Shown here one piece after another: positions 1-9,290 of a stretch of 64,000 nt of DNA; the stretch's first letter is position 1; each line of letters starts with the position of its first letter. This DNA comes from Prevotella sp. (GTDB lineage Bacteria > Bacteroidota > Bacteroidia > Bacteroidales > Bacteroidaceae). The stretch is taken from positions 27,873-91,872 of the forward strand of contig JAFYYV010000003.1 in the NCBI GenBank assembly GCA_017557405.1. The letters run 5' to 3'. The notes below the pieces were generated by a model. That model worked only from the letters and a program-made list of their open reading frames with translations. It did not search any database and was not told the origin of the DNA. A program made the translations under genes and the position numbers.

Positions 1-1031
1 AACGGAAGATACAACCCGAGCAGTTGGCTTATATCGAGAGTTTTGTGGATTCGATGGAGCAGGTTATCCAATCGGATTATTTTGCCGACCCTCAACGTGG
101 TTACGCTCGCTATATTGATGTGCCATCGTTTGTGGATTATTTTATCCATACCGAGTTGAGCATGAATGCCGATGGCTACAAGCGCAGCGCTTATTTCTAC
201 AAGGAAAAACTACATGCTGACGGAACGGGCGGCAAAATGGTGGCAGGACCTGTGTGGGATTATAACTTGGCTTACGGAAACTGCAATTTCTGCAATGCCG
301 ATAATCCTGAGGCTTGGTGTTTCGAGGGTGGCAACACGCAGCCTACACCCGCTTTTTGGCAGCGCTTGTTGCAAGATCCTGCTTTTCGAAAGGCTGTGAA
401 AATGCGTTATAAAGAATTGCGCAAAGGGGTGCTGAGTGATAAAGCCATCAATGATTATATTGATCATCATGTCAAGTTATTGGCTCCAAATATTGATCAT
501 CACTTCGAGGCTTTTCCTGAATTGCTGACATCTGGTGAGCAGGATGAACAACCGCAGATGACTTCACCCTTTGGATTTCCTCCTATGGGAGGCGGTTTCC
601 CGCAAATGCAAGGCGGTTTTCCACCCATGCAGGGCGACTTCCCACAAATGCCAGTAGGCTTCCCTCGCATGGGAGGTGGTTTCCCAATGCCTGGTGGTTT
701 TTCTATGCCCGACTCCATACCGCAATTCCCAGGTGGTTTTCCCCCTATGGGAGGTGGATTCCCGCCTATGGGAGGTGATTTTCAGATGCCAGGCGGCTTC
801 CCGGATATGGGTGGCTTCGGAGGTGGAAATGCCCTCAGTTGGTTCGCGGCTTATCGCGTCAGCTCGTATGAAGAGGAGATTGTCATGTTGAAGAAGTGGT
901 TTGCCGACCGATTTGCTTTCCTCGACCGCAACATCGACCGATTTGACAAGGATTGGGAGCCTAACATACAAGAATTGCGTGAAACGAGAATGCCGCAATT
1001 CGGTTCTCCTTTTCCCTTTTCTCCCTTTTAA
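1..1031 (+). CDS. CotH kinase family protein, 3' part
   Basis: The frame is open from the left edge, so the gene starts outside the window and only about 340 C-terminal residues are seen. The visible segment has the typical CotH-family sequence: a YxDxxSFVDYF stretch, then GPVWDYNLAYGN, which matches the conserved GPxWDxDxAxGN block near the end of the kinase-like fold. CotH proteins are atypical protein kinases; those of Bacteroidetes are usually exported. After the domain comes a Gly-Phe-Pro-Met-rich segment (about bases 565-835) with many GGFPPM/GGFPQM-like units, and then a charged tail. The function of the repeat is unknown; it may be a flexible or self-associating surface segment. Family assignment is solid, substrate unknown. 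Confidence 0.85.
   Translation, partial: RKIQPEQLAYIESFVDSMEQVIQSDYFADPQRGYARYIDVPSFVDYFIHTELSMNADGYKRSAYFYKEKLHADGTGGKMVAGPVWDYNLAYGNCNFCNADNPEAWCFEGGNTQPTPAFWQRLLQDPAFRKAVKMRYKELRKGVLSDKAINDYIDHHVKLLAPNIDHHFEAFPELLTSGEQDEQPQMTSPFGFPPMGGGFPQMQGGFPPMQGDFPQMPVGFPRMGGGFPMPGGFSMPDSIPQFPGGFPPMGGGFPPMGGDFQMPGGFPDMGGFGGGNALSWFAAYRVSSYEEEIVMLKKWFADRFAFLDRNIDRFDKDWEPNIQELRETRMPQFGSPFPFSPF
565..835 (+). repeat. In-frame GGFPxM-type low-complexity repeat
   Basis: About ten imperfect units of 6-8 residues built on GGFP followed by P/Q and M occur in the CotH-like protein. The underlying DNA is repeated too (GGAGGCGGTTTCCC, GGTGGATTCCCG and similar), so the number of units could change by slippage or recombination. 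Confidence 0.8.
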
Positions 1032-1066
1032 TGAGGGGAGATGATGCTTAATTACAAATGCCGAAG

Positions 1067-1149
1067 TCAAAGCTATGCAATGAGGGGCTCAAAGCTATGC
1101 AATGAGTCGGTCAAAGGATATAAATGACACTGTCAAAGTTATGCAATGA
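1067..1149 (+). repeat. 22-nt periodic TCA-N11-TGA array, cluster 1 (4 units)
   Basis: Units of 17 nt lie at 1067-1083, 1089-1105, 1111-1127 and 1133-1149. Each begins TCA and ends TGA and is separated from the next by exactly 5 nt. Units 1 and 2 are identical (TCAAAGCTATGCAATGA); the other two vary inside. The array starts 36 bases after the CotH-like stop codon. Confidence 0.9.
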
Positions 1150-1260
1150 CAAACACCACTTTTTCCCACCCAATTGTGCACTTTTCTGTGAAAAAATGAT
1201 GATTTTTCACGCTAACAAGCGTGAAATTACCAAAGGTTGAATGCTTTCAGAATACCCTCG

Positions 1261-1579
1261 TGTGACAATTGGGACAATTAGACAACATTTTTTTGCGTGC
1301 TCCAATTTTGAGTTATTTTCGCAGAGGATTGATTATCAATAAGTTATATAATATAATTAATATATATTAATAATTATAATTAATAATTTAACTATAAATT
1401 AACATAAACTATAGCTTATTTTATAGCTTTTTTGAGCGATTTTGATGCTTGTTGATACAAATTTTAACTGAGAAACTCCCCGTTTTCAACATGCTAAAAA
1501 TCTCCTTTCCTTGGGAAGAGGTTGGGAGGGGTTATTAAGCATGAAAAAACAATTGTCCTAATTGTCACAATTGTCACAA
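1261..1579. repeat. Inverted GTGACAATT repeats around an AT-rich core
   Basis: The left arm (1261-1285) carries TGTGACAATT, GGGACAATTA and GACAA. The reverse complement of the right arm (1553-1579) reads the same with one mismatch and one extra base. The 267 bases between the arms are strongly AT-rich at the left and contain the CCTCCC-type element at the right. A similar arrangement lies at 59360-59590. Confidence 0.75.
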
Positions 1580-1624
1580 TTAGGTGCACGATGGTCGAAG
1601 AGTCGTTGAGTTTTTCGTTATTTG

Positions 1625-1656
1625 TTTGTTTTATTAGCGAAAAGGTTGTATCTTTG
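1625..1656 (+). promoter_or_regulatory. Bacteroidetes-type promoter
   Basis: TTTG at 1625-1628 and TATCTTTG at 1649-1656 are spaced by 20 bp, the arrangement expected for the Bacteroidetes primary sigma factor. Transcription would start near 1661, about 48 bases before the chosen ATG at 1709. Confidence 0.75.
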
Positions 1657-1708
1657 CAGAGAAGAGGGGGGGAGTTTACCTAAATGCTATTTTTATACGA
1701 GTTTTATA

Positions 1709-4504
1709 ATGAAATCTAGACATATTCTGAGATTGCTTGTTGGATTGCTGGCTGTTGGTTGTTGGGCGATGGAAGCTCAAGCCGATGATTTGGATTCAAT
1801 TGCCAATCGGTTGGCAGAGGTTGGTCGTCAGCAGGTCCAAGAGAAGATATATATTCATACTGACAACGAATGTTATTTCATAGGCGACACTTTGTGGTAT
1901 AAGGCATACGTGCTTCGCGCCGATGATTTGCGGCAGAGCGACATGAGTAGAATGGCCTATGTGGAATTGTTGTCGCCAGATGGTTTGGTGGTGGAGCGCC
2001 AATGCATTGTCACGGGAGCAGGAGGATATGCTTGTGGCCAATTCGCTTTGCAAGATTCGTTGTATTCGGGGTATTATGAGTTGCGTGCTTATACGCGCTG
2101 GATGCTGAATTTCAACGTGAGCGAACGGGAGTATACGCGTGAAGATCGTTTTTTGTTTTACAACAACCAGATGTGTAAGGATTACTATCGCGACTGGGAT
2201 GGATTGTTCTCGCGTGTGATTCCTATTTATAGTAAACCAGAAGTCGCTGGCGATTGGGATGGCAAGTACATGTATGGAAGACCGAAGCAGGAAATCGTGA
2301 ATACCAAGAAAGATAAATTGTCGGTGGATTTCTACCCTGAGGGAGGCAATCTGGTGGAAGGCGTGAAGAGCCGTGTGGCATTTGAGGTGAAGGATGGAAA
2401 TGGCGAAAGGATTGATTTGGAGGGTCGGCTCGACGATGGTTCGCAAGTGAAAGTGCTTCGTGAGGGACGTGGAGTGTTTGAGTACACGCCTTCTGGCAAG
2501 TCTCAGCGGTTGACTTTTAATTGGAAGGAGAAGGAATACGATTTTGCGTTGCCAAAAGCAAGTAAGTCGGGTGTCGTGTTGATGGTGAAAGACGAGAAGG
2601 CTGCACGTAGCGGAGCCTCGCATTGGAAGGTGGAGTTGTCTCATTCATCGGATATGAGTGGAGTGCCCGTGGGTGTGGCTGTGCTTTGCAGAGGTCAACT
2701 CGTTGGTTTCGAGAAAGTTACGCTTGGAGAAAAGAACCAGGAAGTGTCGCTCCCGACATCGCTTCCAACAGGCGTGAATGATGTGCAGATTGTTGATGCC
2801 GAGGGAAATACATTGGCTTCGCGCCTCATTTTTGTCAATGGAAACGACCGAGCGTTGCCTGTAGAAGTGGATCTGGGTGGTAGGATGGATTTCATGCCGT
2901 ATGAGAAAATTGGTGTGACGGTCACTTCTGATTCACAATTGGTATCACCCGACACAGAAGGCACAACCTTCTCTATTTCAGTGAGAGACGCGCAAACCGA
3001 TGACCCTACTTACGACGATGGCGACATGCTGAGTGAGATGCTGCTGACGAGCGATTTGAAAGGCTTCGTGGCTCATCCTGCTTATTATTTTGAACGCGAT
3101 GACGCCGAACATCGAGCCGCATTGGATTTGCTGATGATGGTGCAAGGTTGGCGAAGATACAAACCTGTGGATTCGTTGCGTTACAAGCCTGAGGTGACGA
3201 TGACCATCGAGGGTAGTGTGAACAAGATGCTGTCGTTGCCGATTCTTTATATAGATGATGTGGAAAAACTGAACGCCCGTCCGTCATTGGCTGAAGAGAT
3301 GCTACAGTTGTTGGATAATATGACGGGTGCGACAACGATTGGAGATTCTGATCAAGATGCTGACGCCGAAGAAAAGGCCTCGACTGAAGAAGAGCCCGTT
3401 GAAGCTGAAGAATGGGAAGGCTCGTTGGGCGTGAACCACAAAAAGTTACGCAAGGAAGTGCTTGTTGAGGCCGAAATAACGACTGGCGTGGAGAGCGCGG
3501 GAGTTGTTCTGAAGACGCAGAACGGTGGTCATTTCTTTTTCCAAGTACCACCCTTCTATGGAAAGGCGATCCTCTTCATGAAGGCCTATGCAGAGAAGGA
3601 TTCGTTGAAGAGGGGGATGACTTCGCGGCAAGACAAGAAAGTGCTTGATGAAGAGAGTTACCCTGACTATTACGTGAAGCGAGACTTGTTCTACCCTGTG
3701 TTCAGTCATCCCTACGATTTCTATCAAACCCACCAACCTGAAGCCAAGAAGACCGAAGACATAGAAGAGCAAGACGTTAAACAAAACGGAAAACTGGAAG
3801 GTGAGCATACGTTGCAGACGGTGAATGTGGAGGCTCGTCGTCGTGGTAGAAGGGCTATTGATTATAACAAACCAGCCTATGTGGTGGATGCTTACGACTT
3901 ATACAACGAAGCAACCGATCGCGGTCTTTCATGGGGAATCCCGAACATGGGAACATTCCCTCCAATAGCGTGTTATACGGTGTATGGCAATATGAACCGT
4001 TATAATTCATATAATGTGAGGGCTCAAATTGGTGAATACATTTTTTACCGCAATTACAGCGAAGGTGAGATGACAAACGTGAAGAATCGCGGTATTGGCG
4101 CGACATTCAATGATTTGCATCTGAAGAGGATTGAGAATTTCCGCTTCTTCACTGACTATGAGCCGAGGAATGCCGATGTGCGTTTGCCTGAAAGCATGAA
4201 TCGCGCGGACATTACGGTTGTGTATGAGACGATTCCCGATGATGGTAAGCGCTATACTTACCGCGATCGCCGGTATGTATTGGATGGATTCGCATTTCCT
4301 GAGGATTTTTACAATCCTGATTACAGCCAAATGCCACTTCCTGCTCCAACTGATTATCGTCGCACGCTCTATTGGAATCCGAATGCGAAGATGGATGCAG
4401 ACGGAATATTCCATGTGGACTTGTACAACAATTCTCATGAAACACGCGTGAAAGTCAGTGTGGCAGGTGTGATGAAGGATGGTCGGCTGATCAAGCAAAA
4501 ATGA
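1709..4504 (+). CDS. Exported MG2-domain protein with plug-like C-terminal region
   Basis: The 931-residue protein begins with a signal peptide (MKSRHILRLLVGLLAVGCW, cleavage near AQA). The open frame extends further upstream, but 1709 is chosen because a promoter lies at 1625-1656 and the signal peptide starts here. Residues about 30-130 resemble the macroglobulin-like MG2 domain found in large Bacteroidetes exported proteins (KIYIHTDNECYFIGDTLWYKAYV). An acidic Glu-rich linker lies near residue 560. The part around residues 700-850 (LQTVNVEARRR onward) resembles a TonB-receptor plug, but no 22-strand barrel follows, so it is not a transporter by itself. The DNA lies upstream of a sugar transporter and glycosidases, which suggests envelope or glycan-related work. 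Function is inferred only from domain likeness. Confidence 0.7.
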   Translation: MKSRHILRLLVGLLAVGCWAMEAQADDLDSIANRLAEVGRQQVQEKIYIHTDNECYFIGDTLWYKAYVLRADDLRQSDMSRMAYVELLSPDGLVVERQCIVTGAGGYACGQFALQDSLYSGYYELRAYTRWMLNFNVSEREYTREDRFLFYNNQMCKDYYRDWDGLFSRVIPIYSKPEVAGDWDGKYMYGRPKQEIVNTKKDKLSVDFYPEGGNLVEGVKSRVAFEVKDGNGERIDLEGRLDDGSQVKVLREGRGVFEYTPSGKSQRLTFNWKEKEYDFALPKASKSGVVLMVKDEKAARSGASHWKVELSHSSDMSGVPVGVAVLCRGQLVGFEKVTLGEKNQEVSLPTSLPTGVNDVQIVDAEGNTLASRLIFVNGNDRALPVEVDLGGRMDFMPYEKIGVTVTSDSQLVSPDTEGTTFSISVRDAQTDDPTYDDGDMLSEMLLTSDLKGFVAHPAYYFERDDAEHRAALDLLMMVQGWRRYKPVDSLRYKPEVTMTIEGSVNKMLSLPILYIDDVEKLNARPSLAEEMLQLLDNMTGATTIGDSDQDADAEEKASTEEEPVEAEEWEGSLGVNHKKLRKEVLVEAEITTGVESAGVVLKTQNGGHFFFQVPPFYGKAILFMKAYAEKDSLKRGMTSRQDKKVLDEESYPDYYVKRDLFYPVFSHPYDFYQTHQPEAKKTEDIEEQDVKQNGKLEGEHTLQTVNVEARRRGRRAIDYNKPAYVVDAYDLYNEATDRGLSWGIPNMGTFPPIACYTVYGNMNRYNSYNVRAQIGEYIFYRNYSEGEMTNVKNRGIGATFNDLHLKRIENFRFFTDYEPRNADVRLPESMNRADITVVYETIPDDGKRYTYRDRRYVLDGFAFPEDFYNPDYSQMPLPAPTDYRRTLYWNPNAKMDADGIFHVDLYNNSHETRVKVSVAGVMKDGRLIKQK

Positions 4505-4555
4505 GTTTCTCCTTTTTCACTCAAAAGGTTTTATAATAGGAATCAATAATTCAAA

Positions 4556-5875
4556 ATGATGGAACATAACAATCGCTGGTTCATTTATTTCATTTGTATG
4601 GTGTCTGCTATGGGAGGCCTGCTCTTTGGTTACGATTGGGTGGTCATAGGAGGCGCCAAACCGTTTTATGAACTATTCTTCGGCATTAGTGACAGCCCTG
4701 TTCTTCAAGGTTTGGCTATGACAACTGCATTGATTGGTTGTCTGGTGGGGGCGATGGTGGCTGGTGCTGCAGCCGACAAGTACGGTCGCAAACCTTTGTT
4801 GATGCTCTCGGCGATGTTATTCACCATCTCTGCCATTGGTACAGGATTGTTCAATGATTTCACTTTGTTCAATATTGCCCGCTTCATCGGAGGAATCGGC
4901 ATAGGAGTCGCATCTGCATTAGCGCCGATGTATATTGCTGAGGTCAGCCCTACTGAGATTCGTGGTCGTATGGTCAGTTTGAACCAAATGACCATTGTGT
5001 TGGGAATTCTTTCTGCTCAAATTGTGAACATGTTGTTGGCTCGCGAATCTTCAGACACTATCAACCAAGCATGGAATGTGGAGTGGGGATGGCGTTGGAT
5101 GTTTTGGGCGGAGACATTACCTGCTGCCTTGTTCTTGGTGATGAGTTATTTCATCCCTGAGAGCCCCGTCTATATGAAACTAAAACAGGAGAAGAATACG
5201 TTACCAAACCAAAAACAGAAGGCTGGGTTGAGCGAACTGTTTCAACATAAATATGCAAAAGTGTTGTTGCTGGGTTTGGTGATTGCTGTATTCCAACAAT
5301 GGTGTGGAACGAATGTCATCTTCAACTATGCACAAGAGATATTTGTAGGTGCTGGGTTTGATGTAGATGCTATGTTCATCAATATTGTCATCACGGGCAT
5401 TGCCAATGTTGTGTTTACTATTGTGGCGCTTTATACGATTGAGAAATGGGGTCGTCGCACCTTGATGTTGATAGGTGCAGGAGGGCTCGGGTTTATATAT
5501 CTGATACTCGGCACATGCTATTTCATGGGTGTTACTGGAGTGATGATGGTCGCCCTTGTAGTGGCTGCCATATCCGTTTATGCGATGACTCTCGCTCCTG
5601 TTACATGGACCTTGTTGGCTGAGATTTTCCCCGACAAGATACGAGGAATAGCGATGGCCACTTGCACATTTGCACTTTGGGTGGGATGTTGCACGCTTAC
5701 ATTCTCATTCCCTTCCATGAATGCGGCTCTGGGTAGCAGCGGCACTTTCTGGATTTATAGCGCCATCTGCCTCTCTGCTTTCTTGTTCCTTTTCTTGAAA
5801 TGTCCCGAAACAAAAGGCAAGAGTCTTGAAAAACTGGAACAGGAATTAGTGGAGCAATCCACCTCTAATTTATGA
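4556..5875 (+). CDS. Sugar porter (MFS) family transporter
   Basis: The protein has 439 residues and about 12 hydrophobic segments. It shows the sugar-porter signatures: GGLLFGYDWVVIGG in helix 1, DKYGRKPLL between helices 2 and 3, RFIGGIGIGVAS in helix 4, PESPVYM after helix 6, EKWGRRTLM between helices 8 and 9, and PETKGKSLE at the end. This is the XylE/GLUT-like group that imports monosaccharides, usually with protons, across the inner membrane. ATG codons at 4556 and 4559 are both possible starts. It sits 51 bases after the MG2 protein and 34 bases before the DUF5107 gene, so it probably imports the sugar released by the glycosidases that follow. The exact sugar cannot be read from the sequence. 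Confidence 0.9.
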   Translation: MMEHNNRWFIYFICMVSAMGGLLFGYDWVVIGGAKPFYELFFGISDSPVLQGLAMTTALIGCLVGAMVAGAAADKYGRKPLLMLSAMLFTISAIGTGLFNDFTLFNIARFIGGIGIGVASALAPMYIAEVSPTEIRGRMVSLNQMTIVLGILSAQIVNMLLARESSDTINQAWNVEWGWRWMFWAETLPAALFLVMSYFIPESPVYMKLKQEKNTLPNQKQKAGLSELFQHKYAKVLLLGLVIAVFQQWCGTNVIFNYAQEIFVGAGFDVDAMFINIVITGIANVVFTIVALYTIEKWGRRTLMLIGAGGLGFIYLILGTCYFMGVTGVMMVALVVAAISVYAMTLAPVTWTLLAEIFPDKIRGIAMATCTFALWVGCCTLTFSFPSMNAALGSSGTFWIYSAICLSAFLFLFLKCPETKGKSLEKLEQELVEQSTSNL

Positions 5876-5909
5876 ACTGACAAACTCATAAACTAATACA
5901 CTCAAACTC

Positions 5910-8900
5910 ATGGTAAAAGCATGGAGAGAAACAGTCGTCATTCCCACGTATGAAGTGGGGAAGATGGAAAAAGCCCCGATGTTTATGGAAAAAAGAGTCT
6001 ATCAAGGCTCTTCTGGTGTCGTCTATCCTTATCCTGTCATAGAGAAGGTGAGTGATGAAAAAACAGACAAAGAGTGGCAAGCCATTTGGCTTGAAAACGA
6101 ATACATAAAAGTCATGGTGTTGCCAGAACTTGGCGGACGTATTCAAATGGCATACGACAAAGTGAAACAACGTCACTTCGTCTATTATAACCACGTTATC
6201 AAACCTGCACTTGTCGGACTTACTGGGCCTTGGATTAGCGGAGGCATCGAATTCAATTGGCCACAGCATCATCGTCCTTCCACATATCTTCCCGTTGACT
6301 CTAAAATCGTAGAGAACGAAGATGGCTCTGTGACGGTTTGGGTCAATGAAATCGAACGTATGATGCACCAAAAAGGTATGGCTGGATTCACATTGCGACC
6401 TGGTTGTGGCTATCTCGAGATACAAGGGCGTGTTTCAAATCCCGCACCGCTTCCACAAACTTTCCTTTGGTGGGCGAATCCTGCCGTTGAAGTCAACGAA
6501 CAATACCAAAGCGTCTTTCCACCCGATGTCAATGCTGTTTTTGATCACGGAAAACGAGCCGTATCCACTTTCCCTATTGCCACAGGTACCTATTATAAAA
6601 TGGACTACTCTGCTGGCGTTGACATCTCGAATTACAAGAATATCAAGGTACCCACATCCTATATGGCTGTCAACTCGAAATACGATTTCGAGGGCGGCTA
6701 TGAGAACGATACGCATGGTGGTATGCTACACGTTGCCTCCCACCACTTCTCTCCTGGCAAGAAGCAGTGGACGTGGGGTTATGGTGATTTTGGACGAGCT
6801 TGGGATCATAATCTGACGGACAAGGATGCTCGAGGTGTGTTCCGCCCCTATATCGAACTCATGGCGGGTGTGTATACAGAGAATCAACCTGACTTCTCGT
6901 GGTTGATGCCCTATGAGGAAAAGCAGTTTGTGCAGTATTTCATGCCCTATCGCGAGCTGGGCATCGTAAAACAAGCCTCCAAAGACTTTATCTTCAACAT
7001 TGAGCAAACCGAACAAGGTGTTCATTTCAAGATTCTCGCTACCTCCAAGCAGGAGGTTCGTCTTGTGCTTTGTAGTGACAAGGGTAAACAACTCTATAAC
7101 AAGGTGGTGAATCTGTCGCCAGAGGCTGTCTTTGAAGAGACAGTTGATGTCAAAGACACAGCGTTTGATGAACTGACGTTTGCCATTTGCAAACACCCAG
7201 CCCTTAACACCCTTCACTCAAATCATCACCCGCTATTTGAAAGCCAACCCTTGTTGTCGTGGCACGCAGAGAATGATGACATTCGTCCTATTCCTGATGC
7301 TGCCGAAGCAGCCCTCCCACCTGTCGATACCAAGACCAACGATCAACTCTATCTTACGGGTCTGCATTTGGAGCAGTATCGTCATGCTACGTGGAGTGCG
7401 CTAGATTATTATGAAGAAGCATTGCGTCGCGATCCCAATGATGTGAGATGCCTCAATCAGACGGGACTTTGGTATCTGCGGCGTGGACGATTCAAAAAGG
7501 CGGAGCCCTATCTGAGGAAAGCCGTGAAGATTTGGCAGAAGCGCAATCCGAATCCATATGATGGTGAGGCCATTTTCAATCTGGCTCTTTGTCTGAAATA
7601 TCTTCACCGTATGTCTGAAGCCTATGAACTCTTTTGGAAAGCCACATGGAACAAAGCATGGGCTGATGCCGCCTATTTTGAGGCTGCTTGTATTAGTACA
7701 TCGCAAGGGCGTTATAATGATGCGTTAGATGAACTGAATCGAGCTCTCGTCTTCAACAATTGTAACCACAAGGCTAGGGCTTTGAAAGCCTCTGTCTTGC
7801 GCTTGCTTGGTTTGAAGAATGAGGCATTAGCATGGATACAGGAGTCGTATAAATTGGATCCCTTCAACTTTGGTTGTATGTTCGAGGAACACCTGTTGAC
7901 TGGTCAATCATTCTTAGTCCTCTCCTCGAAAGAAGGAACTCATTCCTCGACTTTCGTTCCTCGAGATGGTGTATTTAACTATCACGAATTGGCGCTCAAC
8001 TATGCACAAACAGGACTTTGGCAAGAATGTATCGAAATCTTACAAGATGTGACTCAGCATCCGCTTACCTATTATTATTTAGGTTGGGCACAACTCGAAC
8101 AAGGAAAGACTGACGAGGCAAAGGCTTGCTTCCAGAAAGCTGAGTCCATCAAACCAGATTATTGCTTCCCCAATCGGTTGGAAGATATCCTTGCATTAGA
8201 GGCTGCCAAAAGGCTGAATCCTGAGGGTGCATATGCTCCCTACTATCTTGGTTGCTTATATTATGACAAGCGGCAATATGATGTGGCAATTGAGAATTGG
8301 GAACTATCCTCGCGCCTTGCTCCTGATTATCCTATGGTTTGGCGGAATTTGGCTTTGGCTCGCTTCAACAAACAAGGTCGCCGTGAGGAGGCTTTGGAGT
8401 ATATGGAGAAGGCGTTTGATTTGGACAAGACAGATGCTCGTATGCTCATGGAATTGGATCAACTTTACAAACGAATGAAGAAACCTTCTGTCGAACGGCT
8501 TGCCTTTTTGCAGCAGCATTCAGACCTCATCCAACAGCGTGATGATTTGATTCTCGAGGAAATCACTTTGCTCAATCAACTAGGACGTTATGAAGAAGCT
8601 ATACACAAACTTGATGCACACCATTTCCATCCGTGGGAAGGTGGAGAAGGAAAAGTCACTACGCAGTATCAGGTTTGCCGATTGGAATTGGCGAAGCAGC
8701 ATCTTAAGGATTCACAAGCCCCCAAAAAAGCAATTGATTTATTGAAAGAATGTTTGACCTTCCCTTGTCATTTGGGAGAAGGGAAACTTGAAACCGCTCA
8801 AGATAATGATTTCAACTATTACTTGGGTGTGGCTTATCAGATGATGGGTGATGTTGAGCAGGCTCGTTATTATTGGCAATTGGCCACTCAAGGCCCACAA

Positions 8901-9290
8901 GAACCCGCAGCGGCACTCTATTACAACGATTCGAAGCCCGAGAAGATATTCTATCAGGGGTTGGCTTTGCGTCAGTTGGCTGAGTTGTCGGAAGACGCAG
9001 AGGAAAAAGCTCGTCTGAATGGTGAGGCAAATGGTCGTTTCTATGGTTTGGTCAATTATGGTAAGCAACATCTTTTTGAAACGCCAGTGATGGATTATTT
9101 TGCTGTTTCGTTGCCTGATATGTTGGTTTGGGATGATGACCTTGGTGAGAGGAACCGCCTTCATTGCCTCCATTTGTTGGCACTTGGCTATTATGGTCTT
9201 GGTGATCATGTGCGTTCCGAGCGTTATCTGAATGAATTGCGTTCTGCTGCTCCAAATGGTGAGTATAATCTGACAATTGATTGTATATGA
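5910..9290 (+). CDS. DUF5107 domain and TPR protein
   Basis: The N-terminal 350 residues match the DUF5107 type of protein (VMVLPELGGRIQMAYDK, GGIEFNWPQHHRPSTYLPV, NPAVEV), which has a beta-sandwich fold like those of aldose epimerases and glycoside-binding enzymes. The rest, from about residue 490 to 1100, is a long series of tetratricopeptide-like repeats (for example ALDYYEEALRRDPNDVRCLNQTGLWYLRRGRF). No signal peptide is seen, so it is probably cytoplasmic. The family is common in gene sets for sugar use; a glycosidase role has been suspected, but the reaction is not established here. The stop codon overlaps the ATG of the GH35 gene as ATGA, so the two are translated in a coupled way. Bases 7924-7967 look like an intergenic-type repeat read in frame. 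Confidence 0.8.
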   Translation: MVKAWRETVVIPTYEVGKMEKAPMFMEKRVYQGSSGVVYPYPVIEKVSDEKTDKEWQAIWLENEYIKVMVLPELGGRIQMAYDKVKQRHFVYYNHVIKPALVGLTGPWISGGIEFNWPQHHRPSTYLPVDSKIVENEDGSVTVWVNEIERMMHQKGMAGFTLRPGCGYLEIQGRVSNPAPLPQTFLWWANPAVEVNEQYQSVFPPDVNAVFDHGKRAVSTFPIATGTYYKMDYSAGVDISNYKNIKVPTSYMAVNSKYDFEGGYENDTHGGMLHVASHHFSPGKKQWTWGYGDFGRAWDHNLTDKDARGVFRPYIELMAGVYTENQPDFSWLMPYEEKQFVQYFMPYRELGIVKQASKDFIFNIEQTEQGVHFKILATSKQEVRLVLCSDKGKQLYNKVVNLSPEAVFEETVDVKDTAFDELTFAICKHPALNTLHSNHHPLFESQPLLSWHAENDDIRPIPDAAEAALPPVDTKTNDQLYLTGLHLEQYRHATWSALDYYEEALRRDPNDVRCLNQTGLWYLRRGRFKKAEPYLRKAVKIWQKRNPNPYDGEAIFNLALCLKYLHRMSEAYELFWKATWNKAWADAAYFEAACISTSQGRYNDALDELNRALVFNNCNHKARALKASVLRLLGLKNEALAWIQESYKLDPFNFGCMFEEHLLTGQSFLVLSSKEGTHSSTFVPRDGVFNYHELALNYAQTGLWQECIEILQDVTQHPLTYYYLGWAQLEQGKTDEAKACFQKAESIKPDYCFPNRLEDILALEAAKRLNPEGAYAPYYLGCLYYDKRQYDVAIENWELSSRLAPDYPMVWRNLALARFNKQGRREEALEYMEKAFDLDKTDARMLMELDQLYKRMKKPSVERLAFLQQHSDLIQQRDDLILEEITLLNQLGRYEEAIHKLDAHHFHPWEGGEGKVTTQYQVCRLELAKQHLKDSQAPKKAIDLLKECLTFPCHLGEGKLETAQDNDFNYYLGVAYQMMGDVEQARYYWQLATQGPQEPAAALYYNDSKPEKIFYQGLALRQLAELSEDAEEKARLNGEANGRFYGLVNYGKQHLFETPVMDYFAVSLPDMLVWDDDLGERNRLHCLHLLALGYYGLGDHVRSERYLNELRSAAPNGEYNLTIDCI

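Larger units (their letters stand above)
1032..1624. other. Intergenic region with composite repeat
   Basis: No gene is seen in these 590 bases. They hold the four-unit 22-nt array (1067-1149), a 9-bp hairpin TTTCACGCT/AGCGTGAAA at 1205-1226 with an AACA loop, an inverted pair of GTGACAATT-type repeats (1261-1285 and 1553-1579), a very AT-rich core around 1330-1420 that includes the palindrome TTAATATATATTAA at 1357-1370, and a G-rich strand segment (1500-1535) related to C-rich elements at 16291-16335 and 58818-58857. Confidence 0.7.

Noticed and set aside
1205-1226. A terminator of the CotH-like gene
   Set aside because: The stem is good, but no T-run follows on either strand; it is kept only as a hairpin in the spacer.
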